The position numbers and the translations under genes are program-made. 64,000 bases of DNA, from NCBI RefSeq assembly GCF_900129315.1, contig NZ_FQUS01000006.1, positions 62,001-126,000 of the forward strand, in the 5' to 3' direction. The DNA is from Fodinibius roseus. GTDB taxonomy: Bacteria; Bacteroidota; Rhodothermia; Balneolales; Balneolaceae. Below are positions 41,989-52,083 of the stretch, in pieces; the first letter of the stretch is position 1, and every line of letters begins with the position of its first letter. The notes under the pieces are model-generated. The model made no database searches. It saw only the letters and a program-made list of their open reading frames with translations, and was not told where the DNA came from.

Positions 41989-44900
41989 ATGTTCCGGACT
42001 TCCGTTAAGAGAACTTTTTCCTATTTATTTAAAGCTATTCTTCTATTAGTTGTCCTCCTTGCACTCCCCTCCCTTGCTTACGCGCTGGGTCTTTCCACAT
42101 CCTCTATCTTCAGCTCTGCCTTTCAGCAACAGGTGCAGTCCGCTGAAAGCGCTGATACGATCACCGTAGAAGGAACCGTTAGCTCCGACAGTGCTGGCAA
42201 ACCCCTCCCGGGCGTTTCCGTTCTTCTCAAAGGTACCAAACGGGGGACGACCACGGATAAACAAGGGCATTACTCCCTGGAAGTTTCAGCAGAGAGAGAA
42301 CAAATACTTTCATTCTCCTTTGTAGGCTACGAAACCCGGGAAGTGCCGGTACAGGGACGGGAAAAAATAGATGTTACGCTCAAAAAAGAAGTGACCGAAA
42401 TGGAAGACGTGGTTGTCGTCGGATATGGCAACCAGCGCAGGCAAGACCTGACCGGGTCTGTCTCTTCTATTTCGGCGGCCGATATCCAAAACGAGTCAGT
42501 CACTTCGCCCGACCAGCTCCTGCAGGGACGGGTAGCCGGCGTACGGGTTACCCGAAATTCAGGCGCGCCGGGCGGCGGTTCAACAGTTAGGATACGGGGG
42601 GTAAGTTCACTTCGCGCCGGCAATGACCCGCTCTATGTGATTGACGGGCTGCCGGTGGGCGGGGGTTCCTCACCCGATCAAAATCCGCTGTCGCTTATTA
42701 ATCCCCAGGATATTGTTTCCATTGAGGTATTAAAAGATGCTTCTGCTACCGCTATTTACGGCTCCCGGGGTGCTAATGGCGTTGTGCTTATTACCACCGA
42801 ACAGGGAGGGGGAAATACCCGGGTTGATTTTGAAGCAAAATACGGGATAAGTAACGTTCGCAAGAAACTGGACCTGTTGAATAGCAATGAATTTATAACG
42901 CTGGCTAATGAAGCGGTGGTTAACAATAACAATGAAGATAACAATCCCGGCAACGATGAACCGCTTATATTTGATCCCGGCGGCAGTTATCCCGATACCG
43001 ACTGGCAGGAGGAAGTTTTCAGATCAGCTCCGCAGCAGAGTTATCAATTATCGCTGACGGGGGGCGGTGAAGGCACGCAGTATGCGATTTCTGCCAACTT
43101 TCTGAATGAGGAAGGCACCCTGATTGGCTCGGGATACCGGCGGGGAAGCTTTCGTATTAATTTTAACAAGCAGGTGAGCAACCGTTTTACCATCGGAAAT
43201 AATTTAATTGTAAGCCGGGCCAACTACGACCTGATCGAATCGGGAGGACGCGGACTTTCCGGTATTGTAAATGGCGCGATACAGATACCAGCCACCGTAC
43301 CTGTAAAAGATGAAAACGGCAACTATGTGTTTCAGACAGAAAACAGGAATTCCGTTCAGCGTGATAACCCGGTAGCGTCCGCGCTCGAAAAAACAAGAAC
43401 CAGTAACCGGTTCAGGGGGCTGGGAACTATTTATGCCGAATACATGCTGGCCGAAGGGCTGGAAGCACGGGTAAGCCTGGGCGGTAACCTGGGCTATAGA
43501 AAACAGAATTTTTATGCTCCGATAACAACGCTTCAGGGCCAGCAGAACGAAAGCGTTGCCAGGGTCTCGACACGCCAGGACTTCCGGTGGACCAATGAAA
43601 ATACCCTTACCTATGAGAATGAATTTTCAGGTTTGCACGCCCTTAAGCTGTTAACCGGCTTTACACTCGAAAAAGGTACCAATGAATCGTTGCGCGGAGC
43701 ATCCTCGGGATTTGTCACCGATGCATTCGAATACAATAACCTGAATGCGGGCGAATCTCCCAATAACCCGGCATCCGGAGCCAGTACCTCCACCCTGGCC
43801 TCATACCTGGGGCGCGTCAACTATGGCTATGACGACCGCTATCTTATTACGCTGACGGGTCGTGTGGATGGCTCATCGCGCTTCGGTGCCGGCAATAAAT
43901 ACGGCTTTTTCCCCTCTGCTGCATTGGCCTGGCGTATCAGTAACGAGCCGTTTATGCAGGAGCAAAACCTGTTCAGCAATGTAAAACTCAGATTAAGTTA
44001 CGGCATTACAGGGAACCAGGAGATTGGAAACTATGCGGCAATAGCTCAGCTTGCAAACTCCCAGGTTACGTTTGGTGACCGCATAGCCGTAAGCATCCAT
44101 CCGGGATCGCTTGCCAATGAAGACCTTAGCTGGGAGAAGACAACACAGTATAATGTGGGCCTTGATATGGGCCTTGTCAACAGCAGGATAAACCTGACAG
44201 CCGATGCATACTATAAAAAAACAACGGACCTGTTATTGATCCAGAGGGTTCCCCGCTACACCGGCTATTCCCAATTCCTGGATAATATCGGCAGTACCGA
44301 AAACAGAGGGATCGAGGTATCACTCAACACCCAAAATGTTACCGGCAACAGTTTTTCCTGGAACACGTCAGTCAATTTTGCTTTGAACAGAAATAACGTT
44401 GTGAGACTCTCCGACGGCCAGCCGCTGATCGTCGGAACCCCTATCTCCTATGCCACCGGAAATAATTTTCGCATCATCCGGGAGGGGGGATCGATCGGTG
44501 AGTTCTACGGCTACGTATACGGGGGTGTGTATGCCGATCAAGAGGCCATTGACAATGTACCGGCCGCTCCCGAATCTGCCCAGCCGGGCGATCCCTATTT
44601 AAAAGACATAAGTGGTCCCGAAGGAGAGCCGGACGGGCAAATTGACGGCAATGACCGGACCGTCCTCGGAAATGCTTTCCCGGATTATACGATCGGATTC
44701 ACGAACAACTTTGCCTTCAAAGGATTTGATTTCACTGTTTTCCTGCAGGGTTCGATAGGTAATGATGTGCTGAACATGAATACCCTCCGCCTGGAAACCG
44801 CCCGCGGTTTTATGAACCAGACCACCGACGTGCTGAACCGCTGGACCCCCGATAACCAGAACACCGATATTCCCCGGGCAGACCGCACCAGAAACGGTGC

Positions 44901-45189
44901 CGCACAAAATGCCATGCGGGCTATCTCCTCCCGGCTTATTGAAGACGGATCGTACCTGCGGCTTAAGAATGTAACGGTTGGCTATACGTTGCCCGTCGAC
45001 TGGGTGAGCACCTTCGGCGCCCGGTCACTGCGCATTTATGGCAGCGCGCTCAACCTGTTTACCATCACGAATTATGAAGGGTATGATCCCGAGGTAAACA
45101 CCTACAGTAATCTGGGCAATATGGGAACGGATTACGGCACCTACCCCAAGTCCAGAACGTACTTAATGGGCATTAAACTCGGATTTTAA
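41989..45189 (+). CDS. SusC/RagA-family TonB-dependent outer membrane transporter (1066 aa)
   Basis: A signal peptide (hydrophobic core LFKAILLLVVLLALPSLAYA) precedes a carboxypeptidase-regulatory-like domain at about residues 58-130 (LPGVSVLLKGTKRGTTTDKQ; SFVGYETREV). Next come the TonB-box region (MEDVVVVGYGNQRRQDLTGS), the plug domain (VTSPDQLLQGRVAGVRVTRN; VRIRGVSSLRAGNDPLYVID) and a long beta-barrel ending in MGIKLGF. Such proteins import glycans or peptides together with a SusD lipoprotein, whose gene follows 23 bases later. The substrate cannot be told, since no glycoside hydrolase or regulator lies beside the pair. Confidence 0.95.
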   Translation: MFRTSVKRTFSYLFKAILLLVVLLALPSLAYALGLSTSSIFSSAFQQQVQSAESADTITVEGTVSSDSAGKPLPGVSVLLKGTKRGTTTDKQGHYSLEVSAEREQILSFSFVGYETREVPVQGREKIDVTLKKEVTEMEDVVVVGYGNQRRQDLTGSVSSISAADIQNESVTSPDQLLQGRVAGVRVTRNSGAPGGGSTVRIRGVSSLRAGNDPLYVIDGLPVGGGSSPDQNPLSLINPQDIVSIEVLKDASATAIYGSRGANGVVLITTEQGGGNTRVDFEAKYGISNVRKKLDLLNSNEFITLANEAVVNNNNEDNNPGNDEPLIFDPGGSYPDTDWQEEVFRSAPQQSYQLSLTGGGEGTQYAISANFLNEEGTLIGSGYRRGSFRINFNKQVSNRFTIGNNLIVSRANYDLIESGGRGLSGIVNGAIQIPATVPVKDENGNYVFQTENRNSVQRDNPVASALEKTRTSNRFRGLGTIYAEYMLAEGLEARVSLGGNLGYRKQNFYAPITTLQGQQNESVARVSTRQDFRWTNENTLTYENEFSGLHALKLLTGFTLEKGTNESLRGASSGFVTDAFEYNNLNAGESPNNPASGASTSTLASYLGRVNYGYDDRYLITLTGRVDGSSRFGAGNKYGFFPSAALAWRISNEPFMQEQNLFSNVKLRLSYGITGNQEIGNYAAIAQLANSQVTFGDRIAVSIHPGSLANEDLSWEKTTQYNVGLDMGLVNSRINLTADAYYKKTTDLLLIQRVPRYTGYSQFLDNIGSTENRGIEVSLNTQNVTGNSFSWNTSVNFALNRNNVVRLSDGQPLIVGTPISYATGNNFRIIREGGSIGEFYGYVYGGVYADQEAIDNVPAAPESAQPGDPYLKDISGPEGEPDGQIDGNDRTVLGNAFPDYTIGFTNNFAFKGFDFTVFLQGSIGNDVLNMNTLRLETARGFMNQTTDVLNRWTPDNQNTDIPRADRTRNGAAQNAMRAISSRLIEDGSYLRLKNVTVGYTLPVDWVSTFGARSLRIYGSALNLFTITNYEGYDPEVNTYSNLGNMGTDYGTYPKSRTYLMGIKLGF

Positions 45190-45212
45190 TAACTCAACCA
45201 GGAATTTCAGTT

Positions 45213-46700
45213 ATGAATAGCAGCGAAACCTCTTTCAGCACAAAACTTTCATTCATGATCATGTCCGTGCTGATGATCACATCAGCGGGATGTACGGATA
45301 GTTTTCTGGATGTGACGCCGGAAGACACTCTTGCCCCCGGAAATTTTTATCAGAATGAAGAAGATGCCGTAGCTGCTGCCTACAGCGTGTATGAGCGATT
45401 GGGTACTCCCGACCTGTACAATATGGACGGGGTTATGTTCATCTTAGCCAACGCCTCCGATCAGGCCCAGCCCCCGGGCGTAGACGCTTCCCGGGCAGCG
45501 CTGAACCAGTACGAGGTTACCGCACTCAATCCCATTACCTCGGCCTGGTGGCGGGCCTCCTTTCAGATCATCAATCGCGCCAACGCCGTCACGGATAATG
45601 TGCCCGATATCGATATGGACAGCGAGCTGCGGGCAAGTATTGTCGGAGAAGCCCGGTTTTTGCGGGCGTTGACCTACTTCAACCTTGTGCGGATGTTTGG
45701 CAAAGTACCAATCATTACCAGGGAAACTAAAAGTTTCGAAGAGCTTAATAAACCTCGCGCTCCCGTAGACAGCGTATATGCCCAGATCACGCGGGATCTT
45801 GAGCAGGCCGAGCAAGTATTGCCGGTTTCATACGACAATGCTAATGAAGGGCGCGCAACGGTCGGCGCCGCAAAGACGCTGCTGGCCAAGGTGTACCTGA
45901 CGCGCGAGCGGTGGCAGGATGCGGCTGAGAAAGCACAGGAAGTTATGAATTCAGGTACCTATAGTTTGTTTGAGGATTACAGACACCTGTTTTTACCGGA
46001 GTTTGAAAATGGCCGGGAGCATATTTTTTCCATTCAGTTCCATGCCGGAGAACAAAATGCCGGCAAGCAGGGACGGTTTTGGACCTATACGGCCCCCAGT
46101 GCCCAGAATACCAATGGCTGGCCGGTTGCGGCGGGGGGATCCAGCTACGGAATCTCCTTTCCCGAAACGAACTATTATGAGGAATATCCGGATGATTATC
46201 GAAAGGAAGTGAATTTCTTTTCGGAGTGGACCTTTGAGAAGCGGGATACTACCGTAACTTTCAAGCCACATTTTTTTAAATATTACGATCCGGGACAAAC
46301 AAATGCCAAGCGCTCGAGCGTCAACTTTCCGCTCTATCGGTATGCCGAGGTACTGCTGATCTATGCCGAAGCCGTCAACGAAGCCAATGGGGGGCCCACG
46401 CCACAAGCGTATAAAGCTGTCAATTCGGTCCGGCAGCGGGCCCGCTTTGAGAAACCCGACAGCGTGCTGCCGGATCTTTCCGGGTTGACACAGGAGCAGT
46501 TCCGTCAGGCCGTCGCTCGTGAGCGAAACTGGGAATTTGCCGGTGAATCCAAACGCTGGTTTGACTTAAAGAGGACAGGTCGCCTGATGGAAGAGTTGCG
46601 GGCCGATGGCAAAGATATACAGGAACACCATCGCTTATTCCCCATTCCAAATCTTGATCTGGATTTGAATCCCGATTGGGAGCAAAATCCAGGGTATTAG
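45213..46700 (+). CDS. SusD/RagB-family outer membrane lipoprotein (495 aa)
   Basis: A lipoprotein signal ends at Cys27 (MITSAGC), followed by SFLDVTPEDTLAPGNFYQNE, typical of the SusD start. The TPR-like helical core contains EARFLRALTYFNLVRMFGKV and AAKTLLAKVYLTRERWQDAA. The C-terminal RERNWEFAGESKRWFDLKRT and LFPIPNLDLDLNP are family signatures. It caps the SusC channel on the outer face. The length is normal. No substrate can be inferred. Confidence 0.95.
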   Translation: MNSSETSFSTKLSFMIMSVLMITSAGCTDSFLDVTPEDTLAPGNFYQNEEDAVAAAYSVYERLGTPDLYNMDGVMFILANASDQAQPPGVDASRAALNQYEVTALNPITSAWWRASFQIINRANAVTDNVPDIDMDSELRASIVGEARFLRALTYFNLVRMFGKVPIITRETKSFEELNKPRAPVDSVYAQITRDLEQAEQVLPVSYDNANEGRATVGAAKTLLAKVYLTRERWQDAAEKAQEVMNSGTYSLFEDYRHLFLPEFENGREHIFSIQFHAGEQNAGKQGRFWTYTAPSAQNTNGWPVAAGGSSYGISFPETNYYEEYPDDYRKEVNFFSEWTFEKRDTTVTFKPHFFKYYDPGQTNAKRSSVNFPLYRYAEVLLIYAEAVNEANGGPTPQAYKAVNSVRQRARFEKPDSVLPDLSGLTQEQFRQAVARERNWEFAGESKRWFDLKRTGRLMEELRADGKDIQEHHRLFPIPNLDLDLNPDWEQNPGY

Positions 46701-46709
46701 CCTGAACGG

Positions 46710-46805
46710 TTTCAAAACCGCAGTGTATATATAGACTACAGGTGAGAATGTTGAAATTGCAAAAATGCAGCTATGGGGCAAAAGAACGGTTTTGTGAAGG
46801 TTTCG
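46710..46805 (+). repeat. Intergenic repeat A, copy 2
   Basis: This is the second copy of the element at 39,541-39,631. It starts 10 bases after the susD stop codon, with the same order of conserved blocks and a few small length differences (a TATATA extension here). It lies in the convergent gap before lspA and may act as a 3'-end structure. Confidence 0.65.
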
Positions 46806-46896
46806 AACGATCCGGAAAGCGCTCATCAAGAACCGGACCGGGAGAATATCAACAGTTCACCCGACTCTTCGGTTAAAAAGATCTTCCGGTCCCACC

Positions 46897-47502
46897 TTAT
46901 CCAGGTCCTGATTGAGAAAACTTCTCCATGTCAGCAGCAGGTGACGTCTCTTTTAGCTTTTCTTTTTCAGAGGCTGACAAGGACTCTTCTTCCACAGGCA
47001 TTATTCTATTATGAAAAACCAGCATTGTGACAATAGCTACGCTAATAGCAATATCTGCCACATTAAATATATAGGGAAAAACGGCATAGCCTCCGACCTC
47101 GAGATTAAAGTGAATGAAGTCCACCACATGTCCCTCCAATACCCCGCCGTATTGACCGATATACCCCATCACAAGCCGGTCGATAATATTTCCAATCGCC
47201 CCCCCCAGAATCAGGCCCATACAAAACAGGTAGCCCTTATTGGCACTGTTCCTGTTGTAGACGACATATCCTAAAATACCCAGTGTTGCTATAATAGCTA
47301 TAACGCTTATTATTTCCGTCGATGCCCAGCGCATACCCAGGGCCATCCCAGGGTTCTGGGTATAATGGAACGCTAACCAGCCGGGTATAACCTCCCAGTT
47401 CTGCCATTCCGGGGAAAGGCGAATCCAGTGTTTCGTCAACTGATCTAAAAGGACGACAACGACAATCGGAACGGTTAGAGTCGTAATTTTTTGGCTATTC
47501 AA
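46897..47502 (-). CDS. lspA: Signal peptidase II (201 aa)
   Basis: A four-helix inner-membrane aspartyl protease that removes lipoprotein signal peptides. The family motifs are GGAIGNIIDRLVMGY (first catalytic Asp) and FPYIFNVADIAISVAI (second catalytic Asp), preceded by VPIVVVVLLDQLTKHWIRL. A hydrophilic tail of about 40 residues extends past the usual end. It is the last gene of an ileS-dksA-like-lspA unit common in Bacteroidota. Its substrates would include the lipoproteins encoded in this window. Confidence 0.95.
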   Translation of the reverse strand: MNSQKITTLTVPIVVVVLLDQLTKHWIRLSPEWQNWEVIPGWLAFHYTQNPGMALGMRWASTEIISVIAIIATLGILGYVVYNRNSANKGYLFCMGLILGGAIGNIIDRLVMGYIGQYGGVLEGHVVDFIHFNLEVGGYAVFPYIFNVADIAISVAIVTMLVFHNRIMPVEEESLSASEKEKLKETSPAADMEKFSQSGPG

Positions 47503-47531
47503 GCAAAAAATATTAAAAGTTGGTTGTCAGT

Positions 47532-47942
47532 TTATCGACGTTTTAACTTTGCCTCAATACTCAGTTGCGTGTGGGGTACCGCCTCGAGACGACCTTTGGC
47601 AATCTTCTTGCCGGTTACTTTACAGATACCGTACGTCTTGTTGTCAATGCGTTCCAGGGCTCCGTCCAGATACCGGAGAAACTTCTTGGTCCGGTTAAAC
47701 AGCATATACGTTTTTTCACGCTCTTGCGCATCGGTCCCTGCATCAGCCATATGGAAAGAATAAGCCGACTCATCATTGGCATTTTCCATACTGTCGCGCA
47801 GTGAACTCTGAAGCGATTCGAGCTCATTCTGAGCTTCCCTGCGTTTCCTTTCAATAATCTCCCTGAAATATTCTAACTCCTCGTCGGAATAGGGAGTAAC
47901 TCGTTCCTCATTTTCATTGTTTTCAGATGCCATAACAGCCAC
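47532..47942 (-). CDS. TraR/DksA-family protein with degenerate zinc finger (136 aa)
   Basis: The coiled-coil N-terminal part (ELEYFREIIERKRREAQNEL) and the C-terminal finger-like region (YGICKVTGKKIAKGRLEAVP followed by HTQLSIEAKLKRR) mark the family. Only one of the four zinc Cys remains. This loss is common in the Bacteroidota branch. The protein probably binds RNA polymerase through the secondary channel, but whether it responds to ppGpp cannot be seen. It lies between ileS and lspA. Confidence 0.9.
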   Translation of the reverse strand: MAVMASENNENEERVTPYSDEELEYFREIIERKRREAQNELESLQSSLRDSMENANDESAYSFHMADAGTDAQEREKTYMLFNRTKKFLRYLDGALERIDNKTYGICKVTGKKIAKGRLEAVPHTQLSIEAKLKRR

Positions 47943-47950
47943 TTATCTTC

Positions 47951-50900
47951 TTAATTAGGGTTTCTTCTGATGGAAATGGTTGATTTCTCATCACCGATTT
48001 CCCATGTTTTCACAAAATCTGATACCTCAAGTTTATGCCGTACAATATCTTCAGCAAGTGTTTCGCTTTTGATATACTCCTTCATCGATCCCACGGCTTC
48101 TTCCAGCTGGTCAGAACCTTCAAAACCAATGGTAATACGGTCGACAATCTCAAAATCAGCCTCTTTGCGCATATTCTGTATCCGATTGACAAACTCTCGT
48201 GCTAATCCCTCCTGAATCAACTCAGAACTCAACTCTGTATCCAGGGCCACGCTCAGGCCCTTCTCCGTTTCAACCGACCAGCCCTCGAGTCCGGTCCGGT
48301 TAATCTCAAGAGCATCATCGCCCAGCTGAACAATGCCTTCTTCCCCGAGGTCCAGCTCAATAGATCCGGATTCCTCAAATTCGCTGATCTGTTCTGTCGT
48401 CAGCTCGTCCACTTTGGCAGCCACAGGCTTCATTTTGGAGCCCAGCTTGCTGCCCAGTTTGGGATAGTTGGGCTTGGCCGTCTTATGTACAATGCCGGAG
48501 TCGTCATCCACAAACTGGATAGCTTTGACATTGACTTCATCCAAAATAATGTCTTTGACTGCCTCCACCGCCTGACGCTCTTCTTCACCTTCGATAGGCA
48601 GAATGATCCGCTCCAGCGGCTGGCGGACGTTGATTTCGATCTTATTGCGCAGGCTCAGCACCATCGACGAGATCTGCTGTGCCAGCTCCATCCGGTGTTC
48701 CAGCTGCTTGTCGATCGCCGTTTCTTCCACCGTAGGATAAAAGGATATATGAACCGATTCCTCATCCTGTTCGGTTACGCTGTTCAAGCGCTGATACAGC
48801 CATTCGCCCAGGAAAGGTGCTATGGGACTGATCAGCTTAGCCAAATCCACCAAACTCTCATAGAGCGTCTGGTAGGCCGCTGCTTTATCCAGGCTTTTGC
48901 CTTCTTTCCAGAAGCGGCGGCGATTTCGGCGCACGTACCAGTTGCTGAGCTCCTCCACGAACTGTTCAATAGCCCGGGCCGCCTTTGTCGGCTCATAATC
49001 ATCCAGGAACTCATCCACCAGCTTTACCGTAGTATTGAGACGCGAAATAACCCAGCGGTCCATCTCCAGGCGATCCCCCGCCGGAATCGTCTTCCCGGAA
49101 TAGGTAAACTCATCGATATTCGCATACATGGCGAAAAAGGAATAGGTATTGACAATCGTATTAAAAAACTTACGCTGGGTTTCCCGCAGGCCGTCCTCAC
49201 TGAATTTGAGGTTCTCCCACGGCGATGAGTTGCTCATCATATACCAGCGCACGGTGTCGGCCCCATACTCCTGAATCACCTCGAAGGGCTCAACAGCGTT
49301 GCCTTTTGATTTACTCATCTTATTGCCGTTTTCATCCAGCACCAGTCCATTGGCTACCACATTCTTATAGGCGGGCTGATCGAAAAGCATGGTCCCCAGG
49401 GCGTGCAGCGTATAGAACCAGCCGCGCGTCTGATCCACCCCCTCGGCAATAAAGTCGGCCGGGAAGTTTTTCTTGAATTTATCTTTATTCTCAAACGGGT
49501 AGTGCCACTGGGCGAAAGGCATGGACCCGGAATCGAACCAGACATCCAGTAGATCCGGGATGCGATGCATCGTGCCCCCGTTGGGACCTTCCCACGTAAT
49601 GTCATCAATATAAGGGCGGTGCAGATCAATCTCTTCATCATCGGACAGGCCGGCCTTCTTTTTCAGCTCTTCGAGGCTGCCGATGACTTCTATATGATCG
49701 GGATCCTTGTCGCTCACCCAGATCGGAATCGGCGATCCCCAGTAACGCTGGCGCGAGACAGCCCAATCCACATTATTCTCGAGCCAGGTGCCGAACCGCC
49801 CGGTTCCCGTACTCTCGGGTTTCCAGTTAATCTTCTTGTTTGAGCTGACCATCTTATCCTTCACGTCCGTGGTCTCCACAAACCACGATTCCACCGGATA
49901 GGACATCAAGGGTGTCCCTTTTCTCCAGTCAAACGGGTAATTGTGCACATACGTCTCGTGTTTGTACATCAGGTATTTATCCTTGATAGCCCGGGCGATG
50001 CCCTTGTCGGCATCTTTAAACCACTCCCCTTCGAATTCGGGCACCGCATCCGTAAACCTCCCATCCTCGTCGATGGGATTAAACATCGGGATGTTATTCT
50101 TCTGGGCGGTCTCATAGTCATCAGCGCCAAAAGCAGGGGCCGTATGCACGACGCCTGTCCCCTCTTCGGTTGTCACATAATCTGCGGGGATGACGCGCCA
50201 GGCCTCGGACTTCTCGTATTTTTCCAGCGCATAATCAAACACCGGGTCGTAGGTCCACCCGACCAGCTCTTCCCCCTTGTATTCTTCCACGATCTCATAG
50301 TCGTGATCGATAATCTCATCAATGCAATCTTTGGCCATGATATAATATTCGGTGCGGCCGCCTTCTGAAAGCCTGATCTTGGCATAATCCAACACCGGAT
50401 TCACGGCCAGCGCCATATTCGAGATGATCGTCCACGGCGTTGTCGTCCAGGCCAGGAAATACACATCTTCGGCCATCTCAACCTTGAACTTCACAAAAAT
50501 GGAGGGATCCTGCGTCTCCTCATATCCCAAACTTACCTCATGCGAGGAAAGCACCGTTCCGCTGCCGGGCGAATACCACTGAATTTTGTACCCCTTGTAG
50601 ACCAGCCCTTTCTCGTAGAGCGTCTTAAAGGCCCACCAGACCGATTCAATATAATCATTGTCAAACGTAATGTAGGGATCATCCAGGTCCACCCAATAGG
50701 CCATGCGATCGGTTAGCTTGTCCCATAGATCCTTGTACTTAAGGACACTCTTCCGGCACTTTTTATTATACTCGGCTACCCCGTACTCCTCTACCTGTGC
50801 ACGTCCTTCCAGACCCAGTTCTTTCTCGACTTCAATTTCCACCGGGAGCCCGTGCGTATCCCAGCCTCCCTTTCGCTCTACCCGGTATCCTTTCAGGGTT

Positions 50901-51121
50901 TTATAGCGGCAGAACATATCTTTGACCGTACGGGCCATCACGTGATGAATACCCGGTCTCCCGTTTGCTGTGGGCGGCCCCTCATAAAACGTAAAGGGAA
51001 TACCCTCTTCGCGGGTAGAAAGACTTTTCTCAAAAATATTATGATCTTTCCACCACTTAAGGGTCTCGACCTCTAATTTCGAGAAATTAAGTTTTTTTAC
51101 TTCGTCAAACTGTTTACTCAT
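47951..51121 (-). CDS. ileS: Isoleucyl-tRNA synthetase (1056 aa)
   Basis: A class I synthetase with the HIGH-like motif in PTANGRPGIHHVMARTVKDM (about residue 55), an editing domain in the middle (TTPWTIISNMALAVNP; TAPAFGADDYETA), the KMSKS loop in ENGNKMSKSKGNAVEPFEVI near residue 600, and an anticodon-binding C-terminus. The sequence style (KIQWYSPGSGTVLSSHEVSL) resembles the eukaryote-like IleRS class found in many Bacteroidota, often linked to mupirocin tolerance. That class assignment is tentative. It is the first gene of its operon. Confidence 0.97.
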   Translation of the reverse strand: MSKQFDEVKKLNFSKLEVETLKWWKDHNIFEKSLSTREEGIPFTFYEGPPTANGRPGIHHVMARTVKDMFCRYKTLKGYRVERKGGWDTHGLPVEIEVEKELGLEGRAQVEEYGVAEYNKKCRKSVLKYKDLWDKLTDRMAYWVDLDDPYITFDNDYIESVWWAFKTLYEKGLVYKGYKIQWYSPGSGTVLSSHEVSLGYEETQDPSIFVKFKVEMAEDVYFLAWTTTPWTIISNMALAVNPVLDYAKIRLSEGGRTEYYIMAKDCIDEIIDHDYEIVEEYKGEELVGWTYDPVFDYALEKYEKSEAWRVIPADYVTTEEGTGVVHTAPAFGADDYETAQKNNIPMFNPIDEDGRFTDAVPEFEGEWFKDADKGIARAIKDKYLMYKHETYVHNYPFDWRKGTPLMSYPVESWFVETTDVKDKMVSSNKKINWKPESTGTGRFGTWLENNVDWAVSRQRYWGSPIPIWVSDKDPDHIEVIGSLEELKKKAGLSDDEEIDLHRPYIDDITWEGPNGGTMHRIPDLLDVWFDSGSMPFAQWHYPFENKDKFKKNFPADFIAEGVDQTRGWFYTLHALGTMLFDQPAYKNVVANGLVLDENGNKMSKSKGNAVEPFEVIQEYGADTVRWYMMSNSSPWENLKFSEDGLRETQRKFFNTIVNTYSFFAMYANIDEFTYSGKTIPAGDRLEMDRWVISRLNTTVKLVDEFLDDYEPTKAARAIEQFVEELSNWYVRRNRRRFWKEGKSLDKAAAYQTLYESLVDLAKLISPIAPFLGEWLYQRLNSVTEQDEESVHISFYPTVEETAIDKQLEHRMELAQQISSMVLSLRNKIEINVRQPLERIILPIEGEEERQAVEAVKDIILDEVNVKAIQFVDDDSGIVHKTAKPNYPKLGSKLGSKMKPVAAKVDELTTEQISEFEESGSIELDLGEEGIVQLGDDALEINRTGLEGWSVETEKGLSVALDTELSSELIQEGLAREFVNRIQNMRKEADFEIVDRITIGFEGSDQLEEAVGSMKEYIKSETLAEDIVRHKLEVSDFVKTWEIGDEKSTISIRRNPN

Positions 51122-51561
51122 AAAAACCGTTATGCATACTCAGTTATGCTTTAAGAAAGCAGTAAATATATCACTTTTTACTCACTTTCCCGCAGCCAAT
51201 CATTCTTTATAACCTGTTTATCTATTTAAAGGAGCCTCAAAGATACAAGTCTTAGTCCATCAATTCACATTTTGAAATGTTATTTTTCTTAGTCAGCGAA
51301 CCATAAAAAGCATTGGGCAAGTAAGTTGCAAGTCAGAATCGAAAAATTCCCCTCAGAGCTTTAATATGAATTCTCTTTATGTTATTCTTTGCATGGGAAA
51401 ACGAGACGTAACGCCCGTGCAGATACGGGTGCTATTCATCGATTCCCAATAGCAATGCCAATATGTTATCCTCTGCGGATACCCCTTAACACCCGCACGG
51501 AAAACCGTTAACAGCGGTACGGATGACTATTACATGTTAATATGATATCACCCGGACCTAT
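51122..51561. other. Divergent intergenic region, ileS / phosphatase
   Basis: This 440-base region separates divergent genes and must hold both promoters. I see a short hairpin (CCCGT/ACGGG around 51,413-51,428) and otherwise no coding frame or strong repeat. On the minus strand TATATTTA (about 51,167-51,174) resembles the -7 element for ileS, but no convincing -33 partner was found. Confidence 0.4.
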
Positions 51562-52083
51562 ATGGATCTCAGCATAAAAAAGACCATAACCGAGGAACAG
51601 TCCTATAAAATTTGTTTCGTCTGCCTGGGTAACATCTGCCGGAGTCCCACTGCAGAGGGTGTTTTTCAACACCTTGTGGAGGAAGAGGGACTGGCGAATT
51701 TTTTTGAAATCGATTCTGCAGGAACTTCCGCTTATCATGAAGGGGAGTCGGCCAACAGCAACAGCCAGCGGACAGCCAACAAGCACGGCGTTACCCTGCA
51801 CTCCAAAGCGCGCCGGCTGCGCTCTTCCGACCTCGATCATTATGATTTGATCCTCGCCATGGACGACAATAACTACGCCAATATATTGCGTCTGGCCTCG
51901 GAGCGTCATGAGGATAACATTGGTCGTATGCGGGATTTCGATCCCCGTCCCGGAAACGGACAGGTGCCTGACCCTTATGCGGGCGGCATTGATGGCTTCG
52001 AAAAGGTTTTCGAAATCGTCAAGCGCAGCTGCAGGGAGCTGCTCAATGAACTGAAACCACATATCCGTCCGTCTCAGTCATGA
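51562..52083 (+). CDS. Low-molecular-weight protein-tyrosine phosphatase (173 aa)
   Basis: The active-site P-loop CLGNICRSP (nucleophile Cys, Arg of the C-x5-R motif) lies near residue 22, and the general-acid Asp in DPYAGGIDGFEKVFE lies near the C-terminus. The length is slightly above the usual ~155 because of an N-terminal extension (MDLSIKKTITEEQS). It dephosphorylates Tyr residues or small substrates in the cytoplasm. The fructosamine-kinase-family gene overlaps its stop by 4 bases, which implies translational coupling. This gene pair is common in bacteria. Confidence 0.95.
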   Translation: MDLSIKKTITEEQSYKICFVCLGNICRSPTAEGVFQHLVEEEGLANFFEIDSAGTSAYHEGESANSNSQRTANKHGVTLHSKARRLRSSDLDHYDLILAMDDNNYANILRLASERHEDNIGRMRDFDPRPGNGQVPDPYAGGIDGFEKVFEIVKRSCRELLNELKPHIRPSQS

